In this document: positions 55,676 through 63,256 of the stretch, piece by piece
How the letters are laid out: each line of letters opens with the position of its first letter
Position numbering within the stretch: the first letter of the stretch is position 1
DNA from: an uncultured Rhodospirillales bacterium
GTDB taxonomy: Bacteria > Pseudomonadota > Alphaproteobacteria > ATCC43930 > CGMCC-115725
Direction: 5' to 3'
NCBI GenBank assembly: GCA_903822185.1
Contig: CAIJOA010000028.1
Span: forward strand, 124,001 to 188,000
DNA: 64,000 nt
Program-made: the position numbers and the translations under genes
The notes under the pieces: model-generated
Database searches by the model: none
Told to the model about the DNA's origin: nothing
What the model saw: the letters and a program-made list of their open reading frames with translations, nothing else

Positions 55676-56098
55676 TTGGCAGAACTGGACAGTTCGCGGC
55701 CTACCCCTCAAGATAAACCGGTTGAAGCCGAGAAAAACTTTGGCGTGCCCTGCGGCACCTGCCAGCATTGCTGCAAGCATGAATGGATCATCATCGACCC
55801 GGCAAAGGGCGATGTGCTTGAGCTTTACGATACGACCGAGATCGTCAATCCGATCAACGGCCAACCGGCCCACGCCCTTAAACATAAAGACAATGGCGAC
55901 TGCATTTATCTGAGTGAAACCGGCTGCACCATCCATGGGCGGCACCCGGCGATTTGCCGAGCCTTCGATTGCCGGCGCTTCTATCTCAATATGCAGTCCC
56001 TGCCCCGCGCCGAACGACGCCGTCAATTAAAAACGATTCATCGTTTTCAAGAATCGTTCGATATCGGCAAACGCATGCAGGACGAATTCCCAGTCTAA
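55676..56098 (+). CDS. YkgJ-family cysteine-cluster protein
   Basis: 140 residues. The zinc/iron-sulfur cysteine cluster C26-x2-C29-x2-C32-C33 is followed by a second set around CTIHGRHPAICRAFDCRRFYL. The YkgJ family is common in proteobacteria and its exact role is unsettled. It starts with TTG at 55676 and has no clear ribosome site, so the true start may differ. It stands alone between other genes. Confidence 0.85.
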   Translation: MAELDSSRPTPQDKPVEAEKNFGVPCGTCQHCCKHEWIIIDPAKGDVLELYDTTEIVNPINGQPAHALKHKDNGDCIYLSETGCTIHGRHPAICRAFDCRRFYLNMQSLPRAERRRQLKTIHRFQESFDIGKRMQDEFPV

Positions 56099-56212
56099 CG
56101 CCGACTGCCTTTTTCCCGCCCCAACTCCCTTAATAATTTGGAACCGCACAGCAACGATTACGTTACCTCCTCAACCGGTGCGAAAGGCGCGCCGCCTTCA
56201 CTGGAGAACGTC

Positions 56213-56917
56213 ATGAAGATGCTTACATTTGCGGCGGTGATCGCGCTTTCGACAGCGAGCGTCGCGTTCGCGCAGAGCAACTCGACCGGTATGTCACCAA
56301 CCAATCCGCCTGCCGCCGCGAACATGGGTAGCGGCTCTTCGAACTCCAATTCGAGCATGGGCAGTTCGATGGCCAAACCGGCGATCAGCAGCGACAAGCC
56401 GAATTCGGGCGGTGCGATGAATTCGAACTCGAATTCCACGATGGGCAGCAGCTCAGCCAAAAGCGACATGAGCAAAACAAAGAGTTCGGCGAGCACCCAC
56501 AGCAAAGCGATGCACTCCAAGAGCAGCGACTCCATGGATAAAATGAACAGCGGCTCGAGCAGCCGCCGGTCGAAAGGGTCACGTGCCAGCCTGGATAACG
56601 CCGAGAACCCGGCCACCCAGCAGCTCAATCAACAGCAGCTTTCTGGTATGGGCGGCCAGCGTTCCGACAACAGCAACGGAATGAACGGTAGCGGCATGTC
56701 GAGCAATAGCGGCATGTCCAACACCAGCAACAGCGGAATGTCTCAATCTTCCGGCTCGACGATGTCACCGACTTCGCCGCGCGCGCTCAACAGCAGCTCG
56801 ACCATGAGCCAGCCGCAAAGCGCGGAAAATCCGAACAATTGTTCGGCCTCGATGCCGGGTTGCACGCCGAGCGCCGGTGGGTCGTCAAAAACCCCCGCCG
56901 CCGATACGCCGCGCTAA
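56213..56917 (+). CDS. Secreted Ser/Asn/Met/Gly-rich low-complexity protein
   Basis: 234 residues. A signal peptide (1-20, ending VAFAQS) is followed by a low-complexity chain of Ser, Asn, Met and Gly in short repeats (NSNSSMGSSM, SNSGMSNTSNSGMSQSSGS), with one Lys/Arg-rich patch in the middle and a C-terminal AENPNNCSASMPGC. I recognise no domain. It may be an envelope or extracellular protein and the Met-rich runs could bind metal, but nothing in the sequence proves it. A strong terminator follows. Confidence 0.75.
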   Translation: MKMLTFAAVIALSTASVAFAQSNSTGMSPTNPPAAANMGSGSSNSNSSMGSSMAKPAISSDKPNSGGAMNSNSNSTMGSSSAKSDMSKTKSSASTHSKAMHSKSSDSMDKMNSGSSSRRSKGSRASLDNAENPATQQLNQQQLSGMGGQRSDNSNGMNGSGMSSNSGMSNTSNSGMSQSSGSTMSPTSPRALNSSSTMSQPQSAENPNNCSASMPGCTPSAGGSSKTPAADTPR

Positions 56918-56935
56918 ACAGAGACCATTTCGGAG

Positions 56936-56961
56936 AAAGGCCGGCTTCCAAGCCGGCCTTT
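56936..56961. terminator. Strong bidirectional terminator
   Basis: A perfect 12-bp stem (AAAGGCCGGCTT and its complement) with a 2-base turn, followed by a T-rich run on the plus strand. It ends the low-complexity protein gene and abuts the convergent DUF962 gene. Confidence 0.92.
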
Positions 56962-56962
56962 T

Positions 56963-57301
56963 TTATTTTGGGCTTATCCCCGCTTTTTCGAGTTCGCCGG
57001 GTAACCTTCCCGACAGCCAGAACAGATAGAGCTTTAGGTCACTCGCCAATGACCAAACGGGATATCGGAAGGTCGCTGGCCGATTTCGCTCGATTGTGAA
57101 ATGACCGATCCAGGCTGGCCCATAGCCAAGCACAACCATTGCCAGCAGCCACCAGCCGTTGCGGGTAGCGATGGCCACAGCGAGGCAGCACAGCGTTAGG
57201 GTCGTACCGATATAGTGCCAACCGCGTGTCGCGGGCCGCGCGTGTTCACGCAGGTAATACCGCCAAAACGCCGGATAATTATCGATTCGCGGTGCATTCA
57301 T
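56963..57301 (-). CDS. Mpo1/DUF962-family small membrane protein
   Basis: 112 residues with two or three membrane segments. Family signatures: FWRYYLREHARPATRGWHYI, GYGPAWIGHFTIE and NRPATFRYPVWSLASD. In yeast the Mpo1 relative is a dioxygenase in phytosphingosine breakdown; for bacterial homologues the role is not established. The stop lies in the T-run of the adjacent terminator. Confidence 0.88.
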   Translation of the reverse strand: MNAPRIDNYPAFWRYYLREHARPATRGWHYIGTTLTLCCLAVAIATRNGWWLLAMVVLGYGPAWIGHFTIERNRPATFRYPVWSLASDLKLYLFWLSGRLPGELEKAGISPK

Positions 57302-57437
57302 CGGTGTATTGCGTCCGGTTCATGGTGGATATGCGGCTTATTCAAGGCACATTCCCAAACGCGAAAAATTTGTGCAAACTACCATCATCTTATTTTAGCC
57401 AAGCAGCTTTCCTAGACTTCAACACCTGGGCGAAGGA

Positions 57438-58286
57438 ATGGCAAATCGGATGGCAAGTAATTTAAAAGACGGTGTTGGCAACGCTTCGTGGACGGTCGCC
57501 GACATTCCGTTCGACGAAATCGATCATTCCCTGATCGTCGATAACAGCGAGCTGTTTTATCTTATTACGGCAGCGTCCTTTATAGAGATCACGTCTGATC
57601 TCTATACCCGTAATCTGATCGATTATTATCACGGCAATCCCGAGATCGAGCATTGGCTCGAAAATTATTGGGAACGCGAAGAACTGCAGCATGGCGCCGC
57701 ACTAAAGCTCTACGTCGAAACCGTCTGGCCCGATTTTCAGTGGGAAAAAGCCTATCACGACTTCGTCGATGAATATTCAACGACCTGCCAGATGGAGAAC
57801 CTCGCCGCGAACCGGTCGCTGGAGATGGTTGCGCGATGCGTGATCGAAACCGGTACGGCTTCGTTCTACCGAACCTTGTCCGAAGCGTCGCCCGAGCCGG
57901 TGCTCAAATTGATCACCACGAATATCAGCAACGATGAAGTCCGGCACTACAAACACTTCTATCGCTATTTCCTCGAATACCGTGATCGCGAGCGGCCGAG
58001 CCGCTTCTCCGTCCTCAAACAGCTTTGGCAACGCGGCACCTGCGTCAAGTCCGAGGATGCCTATATCGCCTACAAGCATGTCTTCCTCGAACGCAGCAAG
58101 GGTGAGGCTTTTACGATCGAAGGTTACGACAAATTCCGCGCCAGCTTCCGCCGCATCGGCAGGACTGCCTTTCCGTATGAAATGGCGGTAAAGATGATCC
58201 TGAAGCCGTTGGATCTGAGCGTCCCGGTTGGACGCGTGGTTCAACCGGCCGTCGAAACAACGGCGCGATTTTTGTTTTCGATCTAG
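57438..58286 (+). CDS. Ferritin-like diiron protein
   Basis: 282 residues, helical. Two ExxH metal motifs typical of diiron four-helix bundles: E82-L-Q-H85 (EELQHG) and E167-V-R-H170 (DEVRHYKHF), with further carboxylates E50 and E137 on the other helices. It resembles acyl-ACP-desaturase-like and other ferritin-like oxidases. No signal peptide. An MFS gene follows 11 bp downstream; the two are likely one operon, linking an iron-dependent oxidation with transport. Confidence 0.8.
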   Translation: MANRMASNLKDGVGNASWTVADIPFDEIDHSLIVDNSELFYLITAASFIEITSDLYTRNLIDYYHGNPEIEHWLENYWEREELQHGAALKLYVETVWPDFQWEKAYHDFVDEYSTTCQMENLAANRSLEMVARCVIETGTASFYRTLSEASPEPVLKLITTNISNDEVRHYKHFYRYFLEYRDRERPSRFSVLKQLWQRGTCVKSEDAYIAYKHVFLERSKGEAFTIEGYDKFRASFRRIGRTAFPYEMAVKMILKPLDLSVPVGRVVQPAVETTARFLFSI

Positions 58287-58297
58287 GACTTTTTCTC

Positions 58298-59551
58298 ATG
58301 GCCCAAGCTGCGCGCGTCGAAGAACCCGTTGTCGCGCGCCTACCGATCTGGTCCGTCCTCGCCCCCTTCGCGCTGATCTTCGGGCTTTGTAATTACTACC
58401 GCACGGTCAACGCCGTGCTGGCGCCCGATCTTATCAACGGCTTTCACCTCTCGGCCGGACAACTCGGCCTGCTGATATCGATCTATTTTCTGGTGTCGGC
58501 CCTCTTCCAAGCGCCCCTGGGCTTGCTAATGGACCGGTACGGGCCACGTCGCGTGCAGGGTGCGCTGATCCTGATCGGCGGCTGCGGCGTTCTCATCTTC
58601 GCCCTTGGCACAACCTGGCCGGTCCTGTTGCTTGGCCGTGTAGTCATGGGGATCGGCGCAGCCGGTGGGCTGATGACGGCGATCCAGGCTGTGACCTTAT
58701 GGTTTCCCGCCCCGCGTTGGCCGTTCTTCAACGGCATGGTCTTCAGCACCGGCGCCTTCGGTGCCTTGGTCGCGACCTTGCCGACCCGGTGGCTGCTCGA
58801 TCTCGTCGATTGGCATCATGTCCTGGTCGGGGTCGCGGTGGTCAGTTTCTTCGCCAGCTTCTGGCTATTCGGTATGGTGCCGGAAAAGAAGCGCCCGCCG
58901 AAAGGCGAGACGCTGCGGCAACAGCTCAGCGGCATGGGAGAGATTTATCGCGACCGCCTGTTCTGGCGTTTCGCGCCGCTGTACCTCGTCACCATCGGCA
59001 GCACCATCGCCTTTCAAAGCCTCTGGGCGGGTCCTTGGCTGAACGATGTCGCCGGTTTCGCCCCGACCGACATTGCTGTGCATCTGTTGGCTATGACCTT
59101 ACTGCAGATCGTCAGCTATTTCGGCGTCGGCTGGGTAGCGACGGAATTGGGCAAGCGCAACGTGCCGCTGACCCGGATCATGATGACCGGATCGGCGATT
59201 TATATCGTGATGCTGACGCCGCTTCTGTTCAGCAACGGTAACTGGGTATGGAGCGTCTTGCTCGGCGTCGGGCTGTTCTCGAATTCGAATACGCTCAGCT
59301 ATTCGATTCTGTCGAAGCATTTTCCCGCGACCATGACCGGCCGCGCGACGACGGCACTCAACTCGTTCTTCTTCGTCGGTGCGTTCTTCGTCCAGTTCAT
59401 GATCGGCGTGGTCATCGATCTCGTGCCGGCAACCACGCCCGGGCATTACCCCGCCCTCGCCTATCAACTCGCTTTCGCTGCGATGATCGTGCTGCAAGTC
59501 TGCGGTTGGGCTTGGTGTCTTATTCCGGTGAAGACGGCCGCGAAACTCTAA
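58298..59551 (+). CDS. MFS transporter
   Basis: 417 residues, twelve predicted membrane helices. The MFS motif between helices 2 and 3 reads GLLMDRYGPRRVQG. It follows the ferritin-like gene closely and overlaps the end of the convergent lipoprotein gene by 4 bp. The resemblance is to NarK/anion-type or drug-efflux MFS groups; I cannot tell direction or substrate. Confidence 0.9.
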   Translation: MAQAARVEEPVVARLPIWSVLAPFALIFGLCNYYRTVNAVLAPDLINGFHLSAGQLGLLISIYFLVSALFQAPLGLLMDRYGPRRVQGALILIGGCGVLIFALGTTWPVLLLGRVVMGIGAAGGLMTAIQAVTLWFPAPRWPFFNGMVFSTGAFGALVATLPTRWLLDLVDWHHVLVGVAVVSFFASFWLFGMVPEKKRPPKGETLRQQLSGMGEIYRDRLFWRFAPLYLVTIGSTIAFQSLWAGPWLNDVAGFAPTDIAVHLLAMTLLQIVSYFGVGWVATELGKRNVPLTRIMMTGSAIYIVMLTPLLFSNGNWVWSVLLGVGLFSNSNTLSYSILSKHFPATMTGRATTALNSFFFVGAFFVQFMIGVVIDLVPATTPGHYPALAYQLAFAAMIVLQVCGWAWCLIPVKTAAKL

Positions 59552-59730
59552 TTCGACGGCCCGCCAGGACTGTCCCGAACATAGAGCCAGCCGGGCAGCG
59601 GAAATCCCTGCGCATCGAGAAAACGGTCCGATTGATCGTAAGGACCGGTACCAGCAGACGGCATCGGATTGTCGGCCGTGCAGGCAGCGAGGATGGCGAC
59701 AAGACCGATCAACATCAGTGCGGTTTTCAT
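59548..59730 (-). CDS. Small predicted lipoprotein
   Basis: 60 residues with a lipoprotein signal peptide whose lipobox reads L-A-A-C (residues ~14-17), then a short hydrophilic tail (YDQSDRFLDAQGFPLPGW, then YVRDSP). It is probably membrane-anchored in the periplasm; function unknown. GGGAGG precedes the paired ATG-ATG start. The 3' end overlaps the convergent MFS gene. Confidence 0.7.
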   Translation of the reverse strand: MKTALMLIGLVAILAACTADNPMPSAGTGPYDQSDRFLDAQGFPLPGWLYVRDSPGGPSN

Positions 59731-59797
59731 CATGCCTCCCGTATGACTTTCGGATTGAAGCTTAGGCGCGTCCGCCCCTGTTCTCAATCTGCTGGCA

Positions 59798-59839
59798 TTC
59801 AAGCTTTAGTTATGGGCGGTTCAAGCTTTAGTGATGGCT
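59798..59839. repeat. Tandem direct repeat upstream of a solute-binding-protein gene
   Basis: Two copies of TTCAAGCTTTAGTkATGG (59798-59815 and 59820-59837), 17 of 18 bases alike, start 22 bp apart, two turns of the helix. Each contains an AAGCTT palindrome. They lie about 55 bp before the ATG at 59895 and could bind a dimeric regulator in tandem. Confidence 0.55.
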
Positions 59840-59894
59840 GGAACATTCCCGGCGAGAGGTCCAAGCTTGCGCATCGCTCAACGAGGAGGACGCC

Positions 59895-60773
59895 ATGGAT
59901 AAATTCATCATCGGGCCGCATTTCCGTTTGCAGGAATGGGTGGCGGAAGAAAAAGGCTATTTCCGCGATGAGGGGCTCGATTACGAGTTCCAGGAAACCA
60001 TGCCATCGACCAGCGGCGCGGCGCATCACCTTGGCAATCAAGTCGGCGCGTTTCAAACCATCGAGGCCGGCCGTACCTGCAACATCTCCGGCGCCTGTCA
60101 TTGGACGGTCAATGTCGCCGCCTCGTCGGGACACGGCAAGCTCTATGCCGATGCCTATTCGGTTTCGCCGGCCGGCGTGTTCGTACCGGCTGATTCACCG
60201 GTCAAGGAACCCAAGGATCTCGCCGGCGTGCCGATCTCGGTCGGTTATCAATCCGGGAGCCATTACGCGACGATCCAGGCGCTTGAGCAATATATGCCCC
60301 TCGCCGATATCAAACTTTCTTTCGCCGATGGCTTGCTGTTCAGCCGCATGGAAATGCTGTTCGATCGCAAAGTGCCCGCAGTGTCTGTCTTCAGCGGTCC
60401 GTACTACTTCATGGAACAGTTGGGTTTCCGCAAAATCATCGACAGCACTTTCATGATGGCGATGAGCGTCAACGGAAACCCCGATATGGAAGACGTGCGG
60501 AAATATTATAAAGCCTTGCGGCGCGCACAGCGCGACATCGACCTGCGGCCCGAGCTTTATACGCATTATTACAAGAAAGAATTTCCGCTGCGCTTTCACG
60601 ACATGATGGACACGCGCCGGTGGGGTCCGGGTGAACGGATCGTGTTCGAGCCCTACACCAAGGAAGTCTTCGAGGAATCCCAGCGATGGATCGCCGCACG
60701 CGGCATCTTCCCCGACGGCAATTTGGGCAGCGGCGATTACGACGCCTCCATCATCACCCTGGCCGCCGAATAG
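59895..60773 (+). CDS. NMT1/SsuA-like solute-binding-fold protein without signal peptide
   Basis: 292 residues. The N-terminus begins straight with the first strand (MDKFIIGPHFRLQEWVAEEK, then GYFRDEGLDYEF), so it is probably cytoplasmic, unlike the other ten solute-binding proteins here. A clear GAGGAGG fixes the ATG at 59895. Other features: AGRTCNISGACHWTVNVAAS, DLAGVPISVGYQSGSHYAT, PYYFMEQLGFRKIID. Cytoplasmic NMT1-fold members include THI5-type pyrimidine synthases, and a sensor or enzyme role is equally possible. No operon partner. Confidence 0.8.
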   Translation: MDKFIIGPHFRLQEWVAEEKGYFRDEGLDYEFQETMPSTSGAAHHLGNQVGAFQTIEAGRTCNISGACHWTVNVAASSGHGKLYADAYSVSPAGVFVPADSPVKEPKDLAGVPISVGYQSGSHYATIQALEQYMPLADIKLSFADGLLFSRMEMLFDRKVPAVSVFSGPYYFMEQLGFRKIIDSTFMMAMSVNGNPDMEDVRKYYKALRRAQRDIDLRPELYTHYYKKEFPLRFHDMMDTRRWGPGERIVFEPYTKEVFEESQRWIAARGIFPDGNLGSGDYDASIITLAAE

Positions 60774-60779
60774 AAGCAA

Positions 60780-60816
60780 CATCCCGAGCTTGTCTGGGGG
60801 AAACAAGCTCGGGATG
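60780..60816. terminator. Perfect hairpin between convergent genes
   Basis: A 14-bp perfect stem (CATCCCGAGCTTGT and its complement) with a 9-base loop, between the signal-less solute-binding protein and the convergent secreted protein. No T-run follows. Confidence 0.75.
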
Positions 60817-60823
60817 CCTGCGG

Positions 60824-61186
60824 TCAGAAGCCCTGGCTATAGGGCGTCATCAACATCGTCATCAGGCTTTTGCCGTCTTTGGTCTTCATGTCATCGACAA
60901 GATAGGCCTTGCCGTCATGCACCAGCACCATGCCGGCCAGCGGCTTCGAATGTTTCATCAGCTCGGTCGCTGTGGCCATGCTGACTTCGCGTTCGGTCAT
61001 CATACCTTTGTTGGAAATCAGCATCACCATATAGGGCGCGCCGCGCTGCTCGACGGCACTGGCCGTCGTATCGGCGCCGGCCATGCCTGGCAAGGCCGTC
61101 TCGGCGCGGGCCGATAACGGCAAGGCAGCCATGACGCCCAGCAGCGAAGCAAAAACAACGGCGATACGTGTGGAAACGGTCTTCAT
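60824..61186 (-). CDS. Small secreted hypothetical protein
   Basis: 120 residues with a signal peptide (residues ~1-28, ending PLSARAE). The mature part includes TASAVEQRGAPYMVMLISNK, EREVSMATATELMKHSKPLA and a Met-rich end LMTMLMTPYSQGF. I recognise no family. GAGGAG precedes the ATG at 61186. It is probably periplasmic. Confidence 0.7.
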   Translation of the reverse strand: MKTVSTRIAVVFASLLGVMAALPLSARAETALPGMAGADTTASAVEQRGAPYMVMLISNKGMMTEREVSMATATELMKHSKPLAGMVLVHDGKAYLVDDMKTKDGKSLMTMLMTPYSQGF

Positions 61187-61378
61187 AGCAATCTCTCCTC
61201 GGGTCTTTGGTTGGGGCGTCGCGATGCCGTCGCCCATAACCATCAATTCGTCCCGCGATCGAAAGAGTTACATCAGGCCGGGCAAATTCTTCGCCGCCGT
61301 TTTTCGGCAATCTGGCGAGCGCGGGACCACACTGCTACCATCCGGCCCGACAGATCGTTTCACGAGGAGGAAAAACCC

Positions 61379-61882
61379 ATGAATGCCGATGCAAAAAAAA
61401 TAACCCTGCGGATGATCCCCTACGGGATCTACGTGCTCACCGCTGATGACGGCAAAGGTAATATCGCCGCCGCGACCGTCAACTGGGTTACACAGACCGC
61501 CTTCGCGCCGCCGCTGGTGGTGATTGGCGTCAAAACCGATTCAGGCGCTTACGCCATCGTCAAAGAGACTAAGAGCTTTGCGCTGAACATGCTCGGCAAG
61601 GACCAGAAGGGTCTCGCCTTCACCTTCTTCAAGCCGGCGCAGGTTGCCGACGGCAAGATCAGCGGCCAGGCTTATCACAAAGGCACCAACGGTCAGCCGA
61701 TCCTCTCCGACGCGCCGGCCGCGATCGAGTGCAAAGTGACGACCATCGTTGAGCAAGGCGATCATCACATCGTCGTCGCCGAAGTCACCGAGGCACATCT
61801 AATGAAGCCGCCGACAGGTCGCGCAGACGCCGCCATCCTCGAGATGAAGGATTTGGGCGAGAATGTGTTTTATGGCGGCTAG
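61379..61882 (+). CDS. Flavin reductase-family protein
   Basis: 167 residues, flavin-binding split-barrel (flavin reductase-like) fold: IPYGIYVLTADDGKGNIAAA, TVNWVTQTAFAPPLVVIGVK, KSFALNMLGKDQKGLAF. It binds FMN or FAD and reduces it with NAD(P)H, supplying two-component monooxygenases such as the LLM proteins in this window, although they are not adjacent. GAGGAGG precedes the ATG at 61379. Confidence 0.9.
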   Translation: MNADAKKITLRMIPYGIYVLTADDGKGNIAAATVNWVTQTAFAPPLVVIGVKTDSGAYAIVKETKSFALNMLGKDQKGLAFTFFKPAQVADGKISGQAYHKGTNGQPILSDAPAAIECKVTTIVEQGDHHIVVAEVTEAHLMKPPTGRADAAILEMKDLGENVFYGG

Positions 61883-61977
61883 TGCCGGGTAAAAAAAATA
61901 CACTGGGCCAGGAATACTTTTCCGGCTTTGCGCGTTATCGGAGTACGCCCTTCGAGGGCGTTCCTCCCTAAACTTAG

Positions 61978-62006
61978 GGCCGCGGTTTTACTGCGGCCTT
62001 TTTTAT
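61978..62006. terminator. Intrinsic terminator
   Basis: GGCCGC (61978-61983) pairs with GCGGCC (61993-61998) across a 9-base loop, followed by TTTTTTATT. It serves the flavin reductase and lies against the convergent LivK-type gene. A second small hairpin CGCCCT-tcg-AGGGCG sits just upstream (61946-61960). Confidence 0.85.
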
Positions 62007-63178
62007 TGTGCAGCCTTCGGAAAGGTCAGGTTTGTTGGCAGATCTGGCTTTACCGTGCCGCGCGGATATTCGGGGATGATGCCAAAGATGATCGGCTTCA
62101 TCACGCCCTCCACTTCGCGGATTTGCATCGCGTAGCGCGGCGAGATCGGGTTGTTCATCGCGTCATAGCGAAAGCGGCCCTCGGGTGTTGCGATGTCGAT
62201 GGCCTTCAAAGCGGCGACCATCGCCTCGCGGTCGTCCGATTTACCGCCGAGTTTCGTCAGCGCGGTGTCGAGCAATTGACCTGAGATGTAACCGGCAGCC
62301 GCAGGCCATGACGGCATGTTCTTGGTCTCTTCGAAAAACGCCTTAGCGAAGATTTTGTTCTCAGGCGTATCGATGGTCGAGAAATAAGGCGACGAGCCGA
62401 TAAAACCTGCCGCCGCCTTTCCTTCCGCCGGAAGTGAAGCTTCATCGACGGTGGCCGAAGGACCGTGCAGCGGCAGCGGCTTCCCGTAATCGGCATATTG
62501 CTTGATGAAGCGCACACCGTCAGCGCCCGGCAGAAAGACGATCGCGACATCGGCGCTGGTATCGAACTGTCCGATCACCGAAGCGAAGTCAGCCATGCCC
62601 AAACGCGGGAACAGTTTCTGCACCATGACGCCGCCGGTGGCCTGAAATCCTTTCTCGACATTGGCGACGGAGGTCTGGCCTGCCGAGTAATTCGGCGCGA
62701 CCGCGATGGCGCGCTTATGCCCCGCCGTCCCGGCCAGATAGCCGTCGAGATAGCCTTCGCTATCGCCCGAGAAGGTCGTGCGGAAGATATATTTGCCGTC
62801 GAGAACATCATCGACCGTCGAGCCCATCAGCACCGGCATATGCTGGTCGATAAGGTAATCACGGATCGCAGCGCCCGATGCCGAGCTGATCGGCCCGACC
62901 AGCGCATCGATCTTGTCGGATTCCACGAGCTTCTTGGCTTTTCCGATCGCGGTTGAAGGATCGCCTGCCGTGTCCTCGGTCACGACCGTCACCGGCCGGC
63001 CACCAAGCTTGTTGTCGTGCAGTTTGAGATAAAGCAGGAAGCCCGCGCGCTGGCTGCTGCCGGTCGAGCCCAGCGACCCCGATAGTTCGCCCAGGAAGCC
63101 GATCTTTAACGGCGCCTGAGCATTGGCCGTGCCGATGACAAAAGCCGCCAACGCGATCCCGACGATCCATCCCCGCAT
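62003..63178 (-). CDS. Branched-chain amino acid-type (LivK-like) solute-binding protein
   Basis: 391 residues with a signal peptide (1-20, ending TANA). Mature start PLKIGFLGELSGSLGSTG, then GRPVTVVTEDTAGDPSTAIGKAKKL and DALVGPISSASGAA, typical of Periplasmic_binding_6 / ANF-receptor-like proteins. Many relatives in soil bacteria bind aromatic compounds rather than amino acids. The ATG at 63178 follows AAGGGG. It diverges from the Rieske gene at 63257, and no permease or ATPase gene is visible in the window. Confidence 0.92.
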   Translation of the reverse strand: MRGWIVGIALAAFVIGTANAQAPLKIGFLGELSGSLGSTGSSQRAGFLLYLKLHDNKLGGRPVTVVTEDTAGDPSTAIGKAKKLVESDKIDALVGPISSASGAAIRDYLIDQHMPVLMGSTVDDVLDGKYIFRTTFSGDSEGYLDGYLAGTAGHKRAIAVAPNYSAGQTSVANVEKGFQATGGVMVQKLFPRLGMADFASVIGQFDTSADVAIVFLPGADGVRFIKQYADYGKPLPLHGPSATVDEASLPAEGKAAAGFIGSSPYFSTIDTPENKIFAKAFFEETKNMPSWPAAAGYISGQLLDTALTKLGGKSDDREAMVAALKAIDIATPEGRFRYDAMNNPISPRYAMQIREVEGVMKPIIFGIIPEYPRGTVKPDLPTNLTFPKAAQ

Positions 63179-63256
63179 ACTTTTTCCCCTTATCGTTGAC
63201 GGCATAATACCAAGCCATCATCATCGAGCGAACTATTCGTGGGAGGCGGCAAGATC

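Noticed and set aside
61379-61882. Flavin reductase as the electron donor of the Rieske oxygenases
   Set aside because: It lacks any [2Fe-2S] or NAD-ferredoxin-reductase features; it is the FMN-reducing type that serves LLM monooxygenases.
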